Shown: in pieces, positions 1 through 7,745 of the stretch
Numbering within the stretch: position 1 is the stretch's first letter
How the letters are laid out: each line of letters begins with the position of its first letter
From: DASVTR01 sp033855775
Lineage (GTDB): Bacteria; Acidobacteriota; Blastocatellia; Pyrinomonadales; Pyrinomonadaceae
Direction: 5' to 3'
NCBI GenBank assembly: GCA_033855775.1
Contig: JAWVFT010000063.1
Location: 1-24,343, forward strand
DNA: 24,343 nucleotides
Made by a program: the position numbers and the translations under genes
Notes under the pieces: generated by a model
What the model saw: the letters and a program-made list of their open reading frames with translations, nothing else
The model's database searches: none
Told to the model about the DNA's origin: nothing

Positions 1-2799
1 GAGAGAGTGTTGGAGTGGGCGAGCGAGGGAAGTGGAGAAGCGGTATGGCGGGCGGAAGTGTTAAGTGAAGAGGAAGAGCGGCGAGTGCTGAGGGAGTGGA
101 ATGAGACGGGCAGAGAGTGGAGCGAGAGCGAGAGTGACAGTGAGAATGAGAGTGAGAGCGAGTGGTCAGCGAGCGGAGAGTTATTGCATGAGGTAGTGGC
201 GCAGCAAGCGGCGCGGACGCCGGAGCGGGTGGCGGTGGAGAGCGGGGCGGAGGTGGCAAGTTACGAGGAGTTGGAGCGGAGAGGGAATCAATTGGGGAGG
301 TATTTGCGAGAGAGAGGAGTGAGAGCGGAGGAGCGAGTAGGCATACTGGTGGAGCGAGGAGTGGAGATGGTGGCGGGGTTGTTGGGCATCATGAAGGCGG
401 GAGGAGCGTATGTTCCGCTTGACCCTCACTATCCGCAGCAGCGTTTGGCTTTTATGTTGGAGGATGCGGGTTGCTCTGTGTTGCTGACTCAAAAGCATTT
501 GCTGGAAACGCTCCCGGCTCATACGGCGCAGGTCGTTTGTCTTGATGATGAGCATGAAGCCATCGCGGCGCAAAGCTGCGAGCCGCTTCCGGCGCTGCAA
601 CAGCCTGATAATCTGGCTTACGTTATTTATACCTCCGGCTCGACGGGCGTTCCGAAGGGTGTCGCCATCACGCATCGCAGCGCCGCCGTCTTGTTGCAGT
701 GGGCGCATGAGACGTTCACGGACGAGCATCTGGCGGGCGTGCTGGCTTCCACCTCCATCTGTTTCGATCTCTCTGTCTTCGAGTTGTTCGCGCCGTTGAG
801 TCGTGGCGGGAAAATCATCCTCGCCGAGAATGCTTTGCAACTGCCGCAACTCGGAGACGCAGGGCCAATCACGCTCGTCAACACTGTGCCTTCGGCGATG
901 ACCGAGTTGGTGAGGGCGGGCGGCATTCCCGATTCGGTGCGGGTAGTTAATCTGGCGGGCGAGGCTCTGCCGCAATCGCTGGTCGAGCAAATCTATAAGC
1001 ACGAGCAGGTCGCGGAGGTCTGGAATCTCTACGGGCCATCGGAGGACACGACCTATTCGACCGCCGCGCTGATGGATAAAGGACTGGCGGGAACGCCGAG
1101 CATCGGGCGTCCCATCACGAACACCGAAGTTTACATTCTGGATGAGTATCTACAGCCAGCGCCGTTGGGAGCGGCAGGCCAGTTGTACTTGAGCGGCGAC
1201 GGCTTGGCGCGCGGCTATCTCAATCGCCCTGAGTTGACGGCAGAGAAGTTCGTCCCGCACCCGTTCAGCCTGCGCGGCGGAGAGCGGATGTATGCGACGG
1301 GCGACCGCGCGCGCTATCTGCGGGACGGCGAGATAGAGTACTTGGGCCGCATTGATTATCAAGTGAAGATACGCGGGTTCCGCATCGAGTTGGGAGAAAT
1401 CGAAGCGGCGTTGCTTGAGCAAGCGGCGGTCAGAGAAGCGGTGGTCGTGGCCGCAGATGAGCCGAGCGGCGGCAAGCGATTGGTGGCTTATCTGGTTTGG
1501 GAGCAGGAGGCCGAAGCCTTGAGCGTTGAAGAGTTGCGCGCCACGTTAAGGGAGCGATTGCCGGAGCACATGATACCGGCGGCGTTCGTCTTTTTAGTAG
1601 AGATGCCGCTGTCGCCTAACGGCAAGATTAACCGTCGCGCGTTGCCGGAGCCGGAGAGTTCGGGCAGAGCGCTGCATGAATATGTCGGGCCGCGCGATGG
1701 TGTCGAAGAGCAGTTGGTGTCTATCTGGGAAGAGTTGCTGGCGGCGCGGCCCATCGGCGTGCGGGATAGCTTCTTCGAGTTGGGCGGCCATTCGTTATTG
1801 ACCGTGCGTTTGATGAGCCGCATCAAGCAGCAGATGGGCAAGAGCCTGCCGCTGGCGGCGATTTTTGAGGGCGGCACGATTGAGCAGTTGGCGCGACTCA
1901 TCAACCGCGACGAGGCTCTCGCCGATTGGTCGCCGCTGGTCAAACTGCGAGACGGAGGCAGCGCGCGTCCCTTCTTTCTTGTGCATCCGGTCGGCGGAAA
2001 TGTTCTGTCCTACGCTTCGTTGGTCAATCATCTGGGACGAGAGCGAGGCTATTACGGCTTGCAGGCGCGCGGCTTGATGGAAGGGCAAACGCCGCTCAGT
2101 CGCATTGATGAGATGGTCGCCGAATATCTTGCAGCCCTGCGCGCGGTTCAACCGGAAGGGCCGTACTTGCTCGGCGGCTGGTCGATGGGCGGCGTCGTCG
2201 CTTTCGAGATGGCCCGTCAATTGACGGCGCAACGAGAGCAGGTTGAACTGCTGGCCCTGATTGATTCCAAACTTCCGCTCGGAGAGCGAGTAGTAGAAGA
2301 CACGGCCTCGCTTCTCTTTGAGTTTGCCCTCGATTTGGGTCTGGTGCCGGAGGCGATTGAGATTTCCCGCGAGGCTTTCCTGAGCCTGAATCCCGACGAG
2401 CAGTTGAGCCATGCTTTCATGCTCGCGAAAGAGCTAAAGGCTTTGCCGCTTGAGTTGAGCTTCGAGCAGTTTCAACGTCTCTTCGATGTCTTCAGGCACA
2501 ACCGCCGCGCGATGCTGGAGTATGCCCCCGAAAAATATACGGGGCGCATCACGCTCTTGAAGGCGAGCGATGCCCTTGCGTTGAACTCAGCCGCGAGCCA
2601 GCCTGACGATGCGCTGCTCTCTACGGCGCAGGATAACGGGCGGGCGGCGACCGTTGAGCTTTACAGGGATTGGAATGAATTGGCCGCCGAAGGCGTCGAA
2701 CTCCAACTCGTTCCGGGGACACATTACACAATCATGCGCGAGCCGAACGTCGCGCGCCTTGCCGGACGCTTACAAGCTTACATTGATAACGGAAGATAA
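1..2799 (+). CDS. NRPS terminal module, 5'-partial: (C end)-A(Ala)-PCP-TE
   Basis: This is the last module of a non-ribosomal peptide synthetase; it activates one amino acid and releases the finished chain. The frame is open through the left edge, so the gene starts outside the window and the GTG at 7 is not a real start. Codons counted from base 1. Residues 1-40 are the end of a condensation domain. The A domain follows (about 58-560) with YTSGSTG at 210, NLYGPSE, the ATGD/RIDYQVKIRG core and the SPNGKI lysine. The PCP has GGHSLL with the phosphopantetheine serine S598. The thioesterase has GWSMGG with S728, D755 and H908 as a plausible triad. By alignment to GrsA I read the ten-residue code as DLFNNALTYK, which I recall as an alanine code. 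The TE implies hydrolysis or cyclisation. The exporter starts 13 bases downstream. Function is very sure; substrate is a prediction. Confidence 0.95.
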   Translation, partial: ERVLEWASEGSGEAVWRAEVLSEEEERRVLREWNETGREWSESESDSENESESEWSASGELLHEVVAQQAARTPERVAVESGAEVASYEELERRGNQLGRYLRERGVRAEERVGILVERGVEMVAGLLGIMKAGGAYVPLDPHYPQQRLAFMLEDAGCSVLLTQKHLLETLPAHTAQVVCLDDEHEAIAAQSCEPLPALQQPDNLAYVIYTSGSTGVPKGVAITHRSAAVLLQWAHETFTDEHLAGVLASTSICFDLSVFELFAPLSRGGKIILAENALQLPQLGDAGPITLVNTVPSAMTELVRAGGIPDSVRVVNLAGEALPQSLVEQIYKHEQVAEVWNLYGPSEDTTYSTAALMDKGLAGTPSIGRPITNTEVYILDEYLQPAPLGAAGQLYLSGDGLARGYLNRPELTAEKFVPHPFSLRGGERMYATGDRARYLRDGEIEYLGRIDYQVKIRGFRIELGEIEAALLEQAAVREAVVVAADEPSGGKRLVAYLVWEQEAEALSVEELRATLRERLPEHMIPAAFVFLVEMPLSPNGKINRRALPEPESSGRALHEYVGPRDGVEEQLVSIWEELLAARPIGVRDSFFELGGHSLLTVRLMSRIKQQMGKSLPLAAIFEGGTIEQLARLINRDEALADWSPLVKLRDGGSARPFFLVHPVGGNVLSYASLVNHLGRERGYYGLQARGLMEGQTPLSRIDEMVAEYLAALRAVQPEGPYLLGGWSMGGVVAFEMARQLTAQREQVELLALIDSKLPLGERVVEDTASLLFEFALDLGLVPEAIEISREAFLSLNPDEQLSHAFMLAKELKALPLELSFEQFQRLFDVFRHNRRAMLEYAPEKYTGRITLLKASDALALNSAASQPDDALLSTAQDNGRAATVELYRDWNELAAEGVELQLVPGTHYTIMREPNVARLAGRLQAYIDNGR
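121..162 (+). repeat. GA-rich low-complexity tract coding an acidic Ser/Glu linker
   Basis: Within the NRPS gene, near-repeats of the hexamer AGYGAR encode SESESDSENESESE between two tryptophan codons (W40 and W55). The tract lies exactly in the linker between the end of the condensation domain and the start of the adenylation domain. It looks like a slippage-prone microsatellite in frame. The surrounding 1-410 are also very purine-rich on the coding strand. Confidence 0.8.
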
Positions 2800-2812
2800 G
2801 GATTATTGACCT

Positions 2813-4510
2813 ATGAAGGCTCTCAGGAATCTCTTGCGCTTAACCCGTGAGATACGATATTCACGCAGCAGCATTTTGTTGATTGTCATCTTCGGCATCA
2901 TCAGCGGAGCCTGCAATACGGGCCTCCTCATTCTCATCAACGAAGCCTTGAACACGCCGGGGCCGGCGCGTTCGAAATACGTCTGGGGATTCGCGGCGTT
3001 CTGTGTGATTTTTCCGTTGACCCGGTTCATTTCCGAAACGCTCTTGATTGCGCTGGCGGCGAAGGGCATGAACATGCTGCGCATCCAACTCTGCCGCCGG
3101 ATACTGGCCGCGCCGCTGCCGTTGCTGGAGAAACTCGGCAGCCCGAAGTTGATGGCCGCGCTCACCGATGACGCGCCGACGATTGCCAACGCGCTCGCCA
3201 CCGTTCCCTTTCTCTGCATGAACATTGCGATGATGATTGGCTGCCTCGCCTATCTGGGCTGGCTCTCATGGGGGCTGTTGCTCGGCGTGCTCGGCTTCAT
3301 GGTTCTGGGCATCGTCAGTTATCAACTGCCGCTCCTGCGGGCCTTGAGTTACTACAGGCGGGCGCGCGAGTTGGGCGATAAGCTGTTCGGCGCTTTCCGC
3401 GCGCTGACCTCCGGCACAAAGGAACTCAAGCTCCACAGCCAGCGGCGCGAAGCCTTTCTCAACGACCATCTCGAACAGACATCCGAAGCGATGTACAAGC
3501 AAACCCTGCGCGGCAATATCATCAACACCGCCGCGACTAGTTGGGGCCACATTCTCTTCTTCATCGTCATCGGCTTGCTGCTGTTCGCGCTGCCTTCGGG
3601 GCAGAGCGCAAGCGCGCAAGTCCTGACGGGCTACGCCCTGACGCTGCTCTTCATGATTACGCCGCTGCAAAGCATCTTGAATACGATGCCGACCCTTGGC
3701 CGCGCCAACGTGGCGATGCAGAAGGTCGAGTCGCTCGGCCTGTCGCTCACCTCTCGTCCTTCCGACTTAGACCAGACGAAGGCTCTCCCGGCGACGACCA
3801 ATCCCGCGTGGGCTTCGCTGGAACTCAGGGGCGTGACGCACGCTTATCACCGCGAGGGAGAAGAGAGCGCCTTTGTGCTCGGCCCCATCGACCTCAACTT
3901 TTATCCGGGCGAGTTGGTCTTTCTGACCGGCGGAAACGGCAGCGGCAAGACTACTCTGGCCAAGATTCTGACCGGACTCTACACGCCGGAAACGGGAGAC
4001 ATACGCTTTAACGGCCAGGTCGTCACGAACGACAACCGTGACGCTTACCGGCAGAACTTCGCGGTCGTCTTCTCAGACTTTTTTCTCTTTGAAAATCTGC
4101 TCGGCCTCGACGGGCCGGAGTTGGACGCGAAGGCGCGCGAGTATCTGCTCAGGCTTCAGCTTAACACCAAAGTGCAGGTCAAGGACGGCGCGCTCTCGAC
4201 GATTGATTTGTCGCAGGGCCAGCGCAAACGCCTCGCCTTGTTGACGGCTTATCTGGAAGACCGTCCCATCTATCTCTTCGACGAATGGGCCGCCGATCAG
4301 GATCCTTACTTCAAGGAAATCTTCTATCATCAAATCCTGCCGGAACTGGTCGCCAGAGGCAAGACGGTGCTCGTCATCAGTCACGACAATCACTACTATC
4401 ATCTGGCGAATCGCCTCATCCATTTAGACTACGGGCAGGTCGAGTATGACAACCACAACACAGCGCAGGCTGCGCTCGGCGTCGCCGAAGCGGTCGCTGT
4501 GCCGAAGTAG
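2813..4510 (+). CDS. Cyclic peptide export ABC transporter (fused TMD-NBD, SyrD/PvdE-like)
   Basis: This is a half-transporter of 565 residues, expected to work as a homodimer in the inner membrane and pump the NRPS product out of the cytoplasm. The first 300 residues hold about six hydrophobic segments (roughly 20-45, 55-83, 130-150, 152-170, 243-260, 268-288). The ATPase domain has Walker A GGNGSGKTT (373-381), signature LSQGQRKR (from 466), Walker B IYLFDEW (486-492, E491 catalytic) and the H-loop ISHD. The D-loop form DEWAADQDP is what I know from the SyrD/PvdE/cyclic-peptide export family rather than from lipid A exporters. An AAGGA sequence lies about 10 bases before the ATG. It begins 13 bases after the NRPS stop, and its stop codon touches the next ATG, so the three genes are probably co-translated. 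The cargo is inferred from context. Confidence 0.93.
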   Translation: MKALRNLLRLTREIRYSRSSILLIVIFGIISGACNTGLLILINEALNTPGPARSKYVWGFAAFCVIFPLTRFISETLLIALAAKGMNMLRIQLCRRILAAPLPLLEKLGSPKLMAALTDDAPTIANALATVPFLCMNIAMMIGCLAYLGWLSWGLLLGVLGFMVLGIVSYQLPLLRALSYYRRARELGDKLFGAFRALTSGTKELKLHSQRREAFLNDHLEQTSEAMYKQTLRGNIINTAATSWGHILFFIVIGLLLFALPSGQSASAQVLTGYALTLLFMITPLQSILNTMPTLGRANVAMQKVESLGLSLTSRPSDLDQTKALPATTNPAWASLELRGVTHAYHREGEESAFVLGPIDLNFYPGELVFLTGGNGSGKTTLAKILTGLYTPETGDIRFNGQVVTNDNRDAYRQNFAVVFSDFFLFENLLGLDGPELDAKAREYLLRLQLNTKVQVKDGALSTIDLSQGQRKRLALLTAYLEDRPIYLFDEWAADQDPYFKEIFYHQILPELVARGKTVLVISHDNHYYHLANRLIHLDYGQVEYDNHNTAQAALGVAEAVAVPK

Positions 4511-6877
4511 ATGGCCCACTTGATGAACAAACAGCGCAACGGAAATTTCTTCAACCAAGAGAGCCTCAAAGGTTGGGCGGCCATCCTGCTGCTGCTCCTC
4601 GTCGCGGCCCTGAGCATTTACCGGCAGAGCCCGCCCGACGCCGTGCTTGCAAGCGCGCCGCCCGACCAGTTCTCTTCGGGCCGCGCGCTTGAGCATCTCA
4701 AGCTCATCGCCGCCAGCCCGCGCCCCGTCGGCTCGGCTGAACACGACGGCGTGCGCGATTATCTGCTGCGCGAGTTGGGCCGCCTCGGTCTTGAGGCGCA
4801 AACGCAAAAAGCGACCGGCATCAACGCGCGGCAGCCAGACTCTATCCTGGCCGCGACCGTGCAGAACGTTGTGGGCCGCATCAGGGGAACGGGCGTGGGC
4901 GGCAAGGCCGTCATGCTGGTGGCGCACTACGATTCCGTGCCGCATAGCTTCGGAGCCAGCGATGACGGCGCCGCTGTCGCCGCTCTGCTCGAAACGGCGC
5001 GGGCCTTGAAGACAAGCGCGCCGCTCGCAAACGATGTCATCTTTCTCTTCACGGACGGCGAAGAGTGCGGGCTGTTGGGAGCCGAAGCTTTCGTTCAAGA
5101 ACACCCCTGGGCCAGAGATGTCGGAGTGGTCTGCAATTTCGAGGCGCGCGGCAATCGTGGGCCGGTCTACATGTTTGAAAGCAGCCCGGGCAATCATCGC
5201 TTGATACAGCAACTCGGCGCAGCGGCCCCGCGCCCGTTCGCCACCTCGCTCTCGTCCGACCTCTATCGCCTCCTGCCGAACGACACGGATTTTACAATCT
5301 TCAAGGCGGCCAACTTGGAGGGACTCAACTTCGCTTACTTTGACGGCGCGACCTATTATCACACCAGCCTTGATAACCTTGGCGAGCTTGACGAGCGCAG
5401 CCTACAACATCACGGCCAATACGCTCTGGCCCTCGCCAGACAGTTCGGCGGTCAAGACTTGACCAGTGGCGGCGGGCAAACGGATGCCGTCTACTTCGAT
5501 GTCCTGAGCGCGAAGCTCGTCAGCTATTCAAAGAGTTGGACGCTCCCTTTGATGATTCTGGTCTACGTCCTGCTGCTGGCCGTCGTCCTGTTGGGCTTGA
5601 AGAAAAAGCGGCTCAGCGTGCGCGGCATCGCGCTTGGCTTTCTGGCCTTCCTGTTGAATATCATCTGCGCTGTGGGCGTCGTCTGGCTCGTCTGGCGATT
5701 GGTCGGCGGCCTCGACCGCGAATACTCGCGGATGCATGAGAGCGGGCCTTACAACGGCCATTTTTATTTCATCTGTTTCGTCATCCTCGCCGGCTCCATC
5801 ATCTCTGCGCTGTGCCTGTTCTTTTCCGGAAAGCTCGGCTTGTATCATCTGCTCGTCGGCGCGCTCATCTGTTGGGCCGTCGTCATGACGCTGAGCGGAC
5901 TGTTTCTACAGGGCGGCAGTTACCTGTTCATCTGGCCGCTGCTGTTCATGCTCGCCGCGCTTGGGACAGTGTTCCTCAGCCGCCGCAAGGCGCAGGCGGT
6001 CGAGCCGAACGAGTTGCTGCTGCTCTCTTTGTGCGCCGTGCCGGGGATTGTGTTGCTCATCCCTGCGATTCAGGCTCTCGCCCTAGGGCTCGGCATCGGC
6101 CTCATCTGGGCCGTCGTCTTTCCGTTGGTCCTGCTGCTCGGATTGCTGCTGGCCGGTCTGGATTTCCTGACGCGAAAGCTACGCTGGTGGCTGCCTGCGG
6201 CGTTGTGCGTTGCCAGCCTCGCGCTCTTGATAACGGCCAGCCTCTCGGCCCGTTTCGATAACAGGCATCGTGAGCCGGACAGTCTCTTTTACGTTCTCAA
6301 CAGCGATGAAGGCAAAGCCATCTGGCTCAGTTTTGATAAGCAGCCCGACGCCTTCACGTCTCAATTTTTTCCGCCCGGAACAGGCAAGAGCAAAGTCGCC
6401 AACTATGTGCCGAACATGTTGGGGTCATTCCTGAATGCGCAGGCTCCCGTCGCCGCGCTCGCCGCGCCAAACGCGCAAGTCGTCGCGGATGACGTGAGCG
6501 GCGGCGTGCGCAGGGTGCGCCTGCATCTCGCTTCGTCGAGGCAAGCTCAGATAATCAACATCTATGCGGAGCCGGGAACGTCGATTCTGGCCGCCTCCAT
6601 CAAAGGCCGCAACGTCTTGAATGAGAGCGCGCAGCAAGCAGCGGGGACGGCGAGCGAGTGGTCTTTGCAGTACTACGCGCTCGAACCGGAGGGACTGGAT
6701 TTGACTCTGGAGGTCAAGCCTTCGACGCCTTTGAAGCTGAAGGTTCTGGACATCTCCTACGGGCTGCCGGCCCTGCCGAATTTTGCAGTCCAGCCCAGAC
6801 CCGACGACATCATGCCGACGGCGGACGGAGTGTTCTATCAAGACACAACCATCGTCAGCACATCTTACTCTTTTTAA
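4511..6877 (+). CDS. Polytopic M28-family zinc metallopeptidase
   Basis: The 788-residue membrane protein has one N-terminal hydrophobic anchor (about 20-36), an M28 aminopeptidase-like domain (about 50-315), about eight transmembrane segments (338-580) and a soluble C-terminal domain of about 200 residues. The five expected metal ligands of the M28 family are all visible: H139 in VAHYDS, D151 in ASDDG, E185 after the catalytic E184 in TDGEECG, E211 in NFEARG and H284 in YYHTSLDN. The enzyme therefore looks active, with its catalytic domain probably outside the cytoplasmic membrane. Its ATG follows the transporter TAG with no gap (TAGATG), which argues for coupled translation and a role in the same pathway, such as trimming, maturation or immunity. 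Other M28 members are aminopeptidases, carboxypeptidases or glutaminyl cyclases. The substrate is unknown. A housekeeping role is less likely because of the position. Confidence 0.9.
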   Translation: MAHLMNKQRNGNFFNQESLKGWAAILLLLLVAALSIYRQSPPDAVLASAPPDQFSSGRALEHLKLIAASPRPVGSAEHDGVRDYLLRELGRLGLEAQTQKATGINARQPDSILAATVQNVVGRIRGTGVGGKAVMLVAHYDSVPHSFGASDDGAAVAALLETARALKTSAPLANDVIFLFTDGEECGLLGAEAFVQEHPWARDVGVVCNFEARGNRGPVYMFESSPGNHRLIQQLGAAAPRPFATSLSSDLYRLLPNDTDFTIFKAANLEGLNFAYFDGATYYHTSLDNLGELDERSLQHHGQYALALARQFGGQDLTSGGGQTDAVYFDVLSAKLVSYSKSWTLPLMILVYVLLLAVVLLGLKKKRLSVRGIALGFLAFLLNIICAVGVVWLVWRLVGGLDREYSRMHESGPYNGHFYFICFVILAGSIISALCLFFSGKLGLYHLLVGALICWAVVMTLSGLFLQGGSYLFIWPLLFMLAALGTVFLSRRKAQAVEPNELLLLSLCAVPGIVLLIPAIQALALGLGIGLIWAVVFPLVLLLGLLLAGLDFLTRKLRWWLPAALCVASLALLITASLSARFDNRHREPDSLFYVLNSDEGKAIWLSFDKQPDAFTSQFFPPGTGKSKVANYVPNMLGSFLNAQAPVAALAAPNAQVVADDVSGGVRRVRLHLASSRQAQIINIYAEPGTSILAASIKGRNVLNESAQQAAGTASEWSLQYYALEPEGLDLTLEVKPSTPLKLKVLDISYGLPALPNFAVQPRPDDIMPTADGVFYQDTTIVSTSYSF

Positions 6878-6884
6878 ATCGGTC

Positions 6885-6889
6885 GGAGG
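6885..6889 (+). promoter_or_regulatory. Ribosome binding site for the HEAT-like gene
   Basis: GGAGG sits 9 bases before the ATG at 6899 and just after the peptidase stop. It supports this start and translation within the same operon. Confidence 0.7.
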
Positions 6890-6898
6890 TAAAGCAAC

Positions 6899-7630
6899 AT
6901 GCTGTCAGCTTGGCTCTCGTCCAACGTCACCGTCCAACACGCGGAGCCTGACAGGCCGCTCGAAGAGCGTTGGCAATGGGCACTCGAATATGCGGCGAGG
7001 AACGAGTTCGCGGCGGGATACTGGACGGCGTTCGCCATCCATCGCTTGTTTGACGCGAATGCTCTCGCCGGAACGACGAATCTACAGCCTTCGTCTTATC
7101 CGGGCATGCTCGCGGGCACTCTGCGCGGAGGGATGAAGGAAGCCACGCAGGACTTGCTCTTTCTCTTCCGTTTCAAGCCCGGCGGCGCGTTGGCGAAAGA
7201 CATAGTTGAAATCAAGGTGAGCAATCGCCCGTGGCTGCTCGACCTTGGCCGCCGCCCGCTCATCTGGCTAGGCCATGCGCCGGAGGAAGAGAGCATCTCG
7301 CGGTTGGTTCAACTATATCGCCGCCTCTGTTCGACAGAGCTTGCTTCGGACATTCTCGTGGCCGCCGCAGCGCATAGCAAGCCGGAGATGGTCGCGCGCA
7401 TGGCCGCCGCGCTCGAAGAGATTGCTTTGGAGGAACAACATCCGAGCGTCCAGCGCGGAACGATAGATTTGCTCTTTCAATTGCCCTTCGAGGCCGGGTT
7501 GGACTCCATCGTCAACTTGGCCGCAAAGCATCCGTCAAAGAAAGTGCGAAACGAAGCGAGACAGTATCTTCAAGAGAGCCGGAACCCGCGCGCACGCGCC
7601 GCGCTGCATCAACTCAAACGCGAGCAGTGA
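6899..7630 (+). CDS. Helical-repeat (HEAT-like) protein of unknown function
   Basis: The protein has 243 residues, no signal peptide and no transmembrane segment. I do not recognise a family. The second half (about 120-240) is built of short amphipathic helix pairs with conserved Ala/Leu spacing and ends in segments such as HPSKKVRNEARQYL. This resembles HEAT or armadillo-type repeats used in protein-protein contacts. The N-terminal half is rich in Trp and aromatic residues (RWQWALEYAAR, GYWTAFAIHRLF) and is not obviously repetitive. A strong GGAGG precedes the ATG. It lies between the membrane peptidase and the Ser-NRPS, and is likely co-transcribed with both. A scaffold or regulatory partner for the synthetases or the peptidase is possible, but nothing in the sequence shows this. 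Confidence 0.85.
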   Translation: MLSAWLSSNVTVQHAEPDRPLEERWQWALEYAARNEFAAGYWTAFAIHRLFDANALAGTTNLQPSSYPGMLAGTLRGGMKEATQDLLFLFRFKPGGALAKDIVEIKVSNRPWLLDLGRRPLIWLGHAPEEESISRLVQLYRRLCSTELASDILVAAAAHSKPEMVARMAAALEEIALEEQHPSVQRGTIDLLFQLPFEAGLDSIVNLAAKHPSKKVRNEARQYLQESRNPRARAALHQLKREQ

Positions 7631-7745
7631 AAAAAAAGAAGAAGTGTTGAGCGAGAGCTTCCGCCTGGTTGCTCTTATCCGTTCCATTTTATGATTGTGC
7701 GCCTCAGAGGCTTATCTGTCCCCCCGAACGCTGCCGGCATTCCTC

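Noticed and set aside
121..162. Hexamer repeat tract as a CRISPR or tandem-repeat element
   Set aside because: It is in frame inside an NRPS gene, only 42 bases long and without spacers.
4424..5362. Long minus-strand open frame (312 codons) opposite the transporter/peptidase junction
   Set aside because: It lies under two strongly supported genes, has low-complexity Arg/Ala/Gln-rich translation and no motif; typical shadow in GC-rich DNA. The same holds for the other antisense frames under the NRPS and PKS genes.
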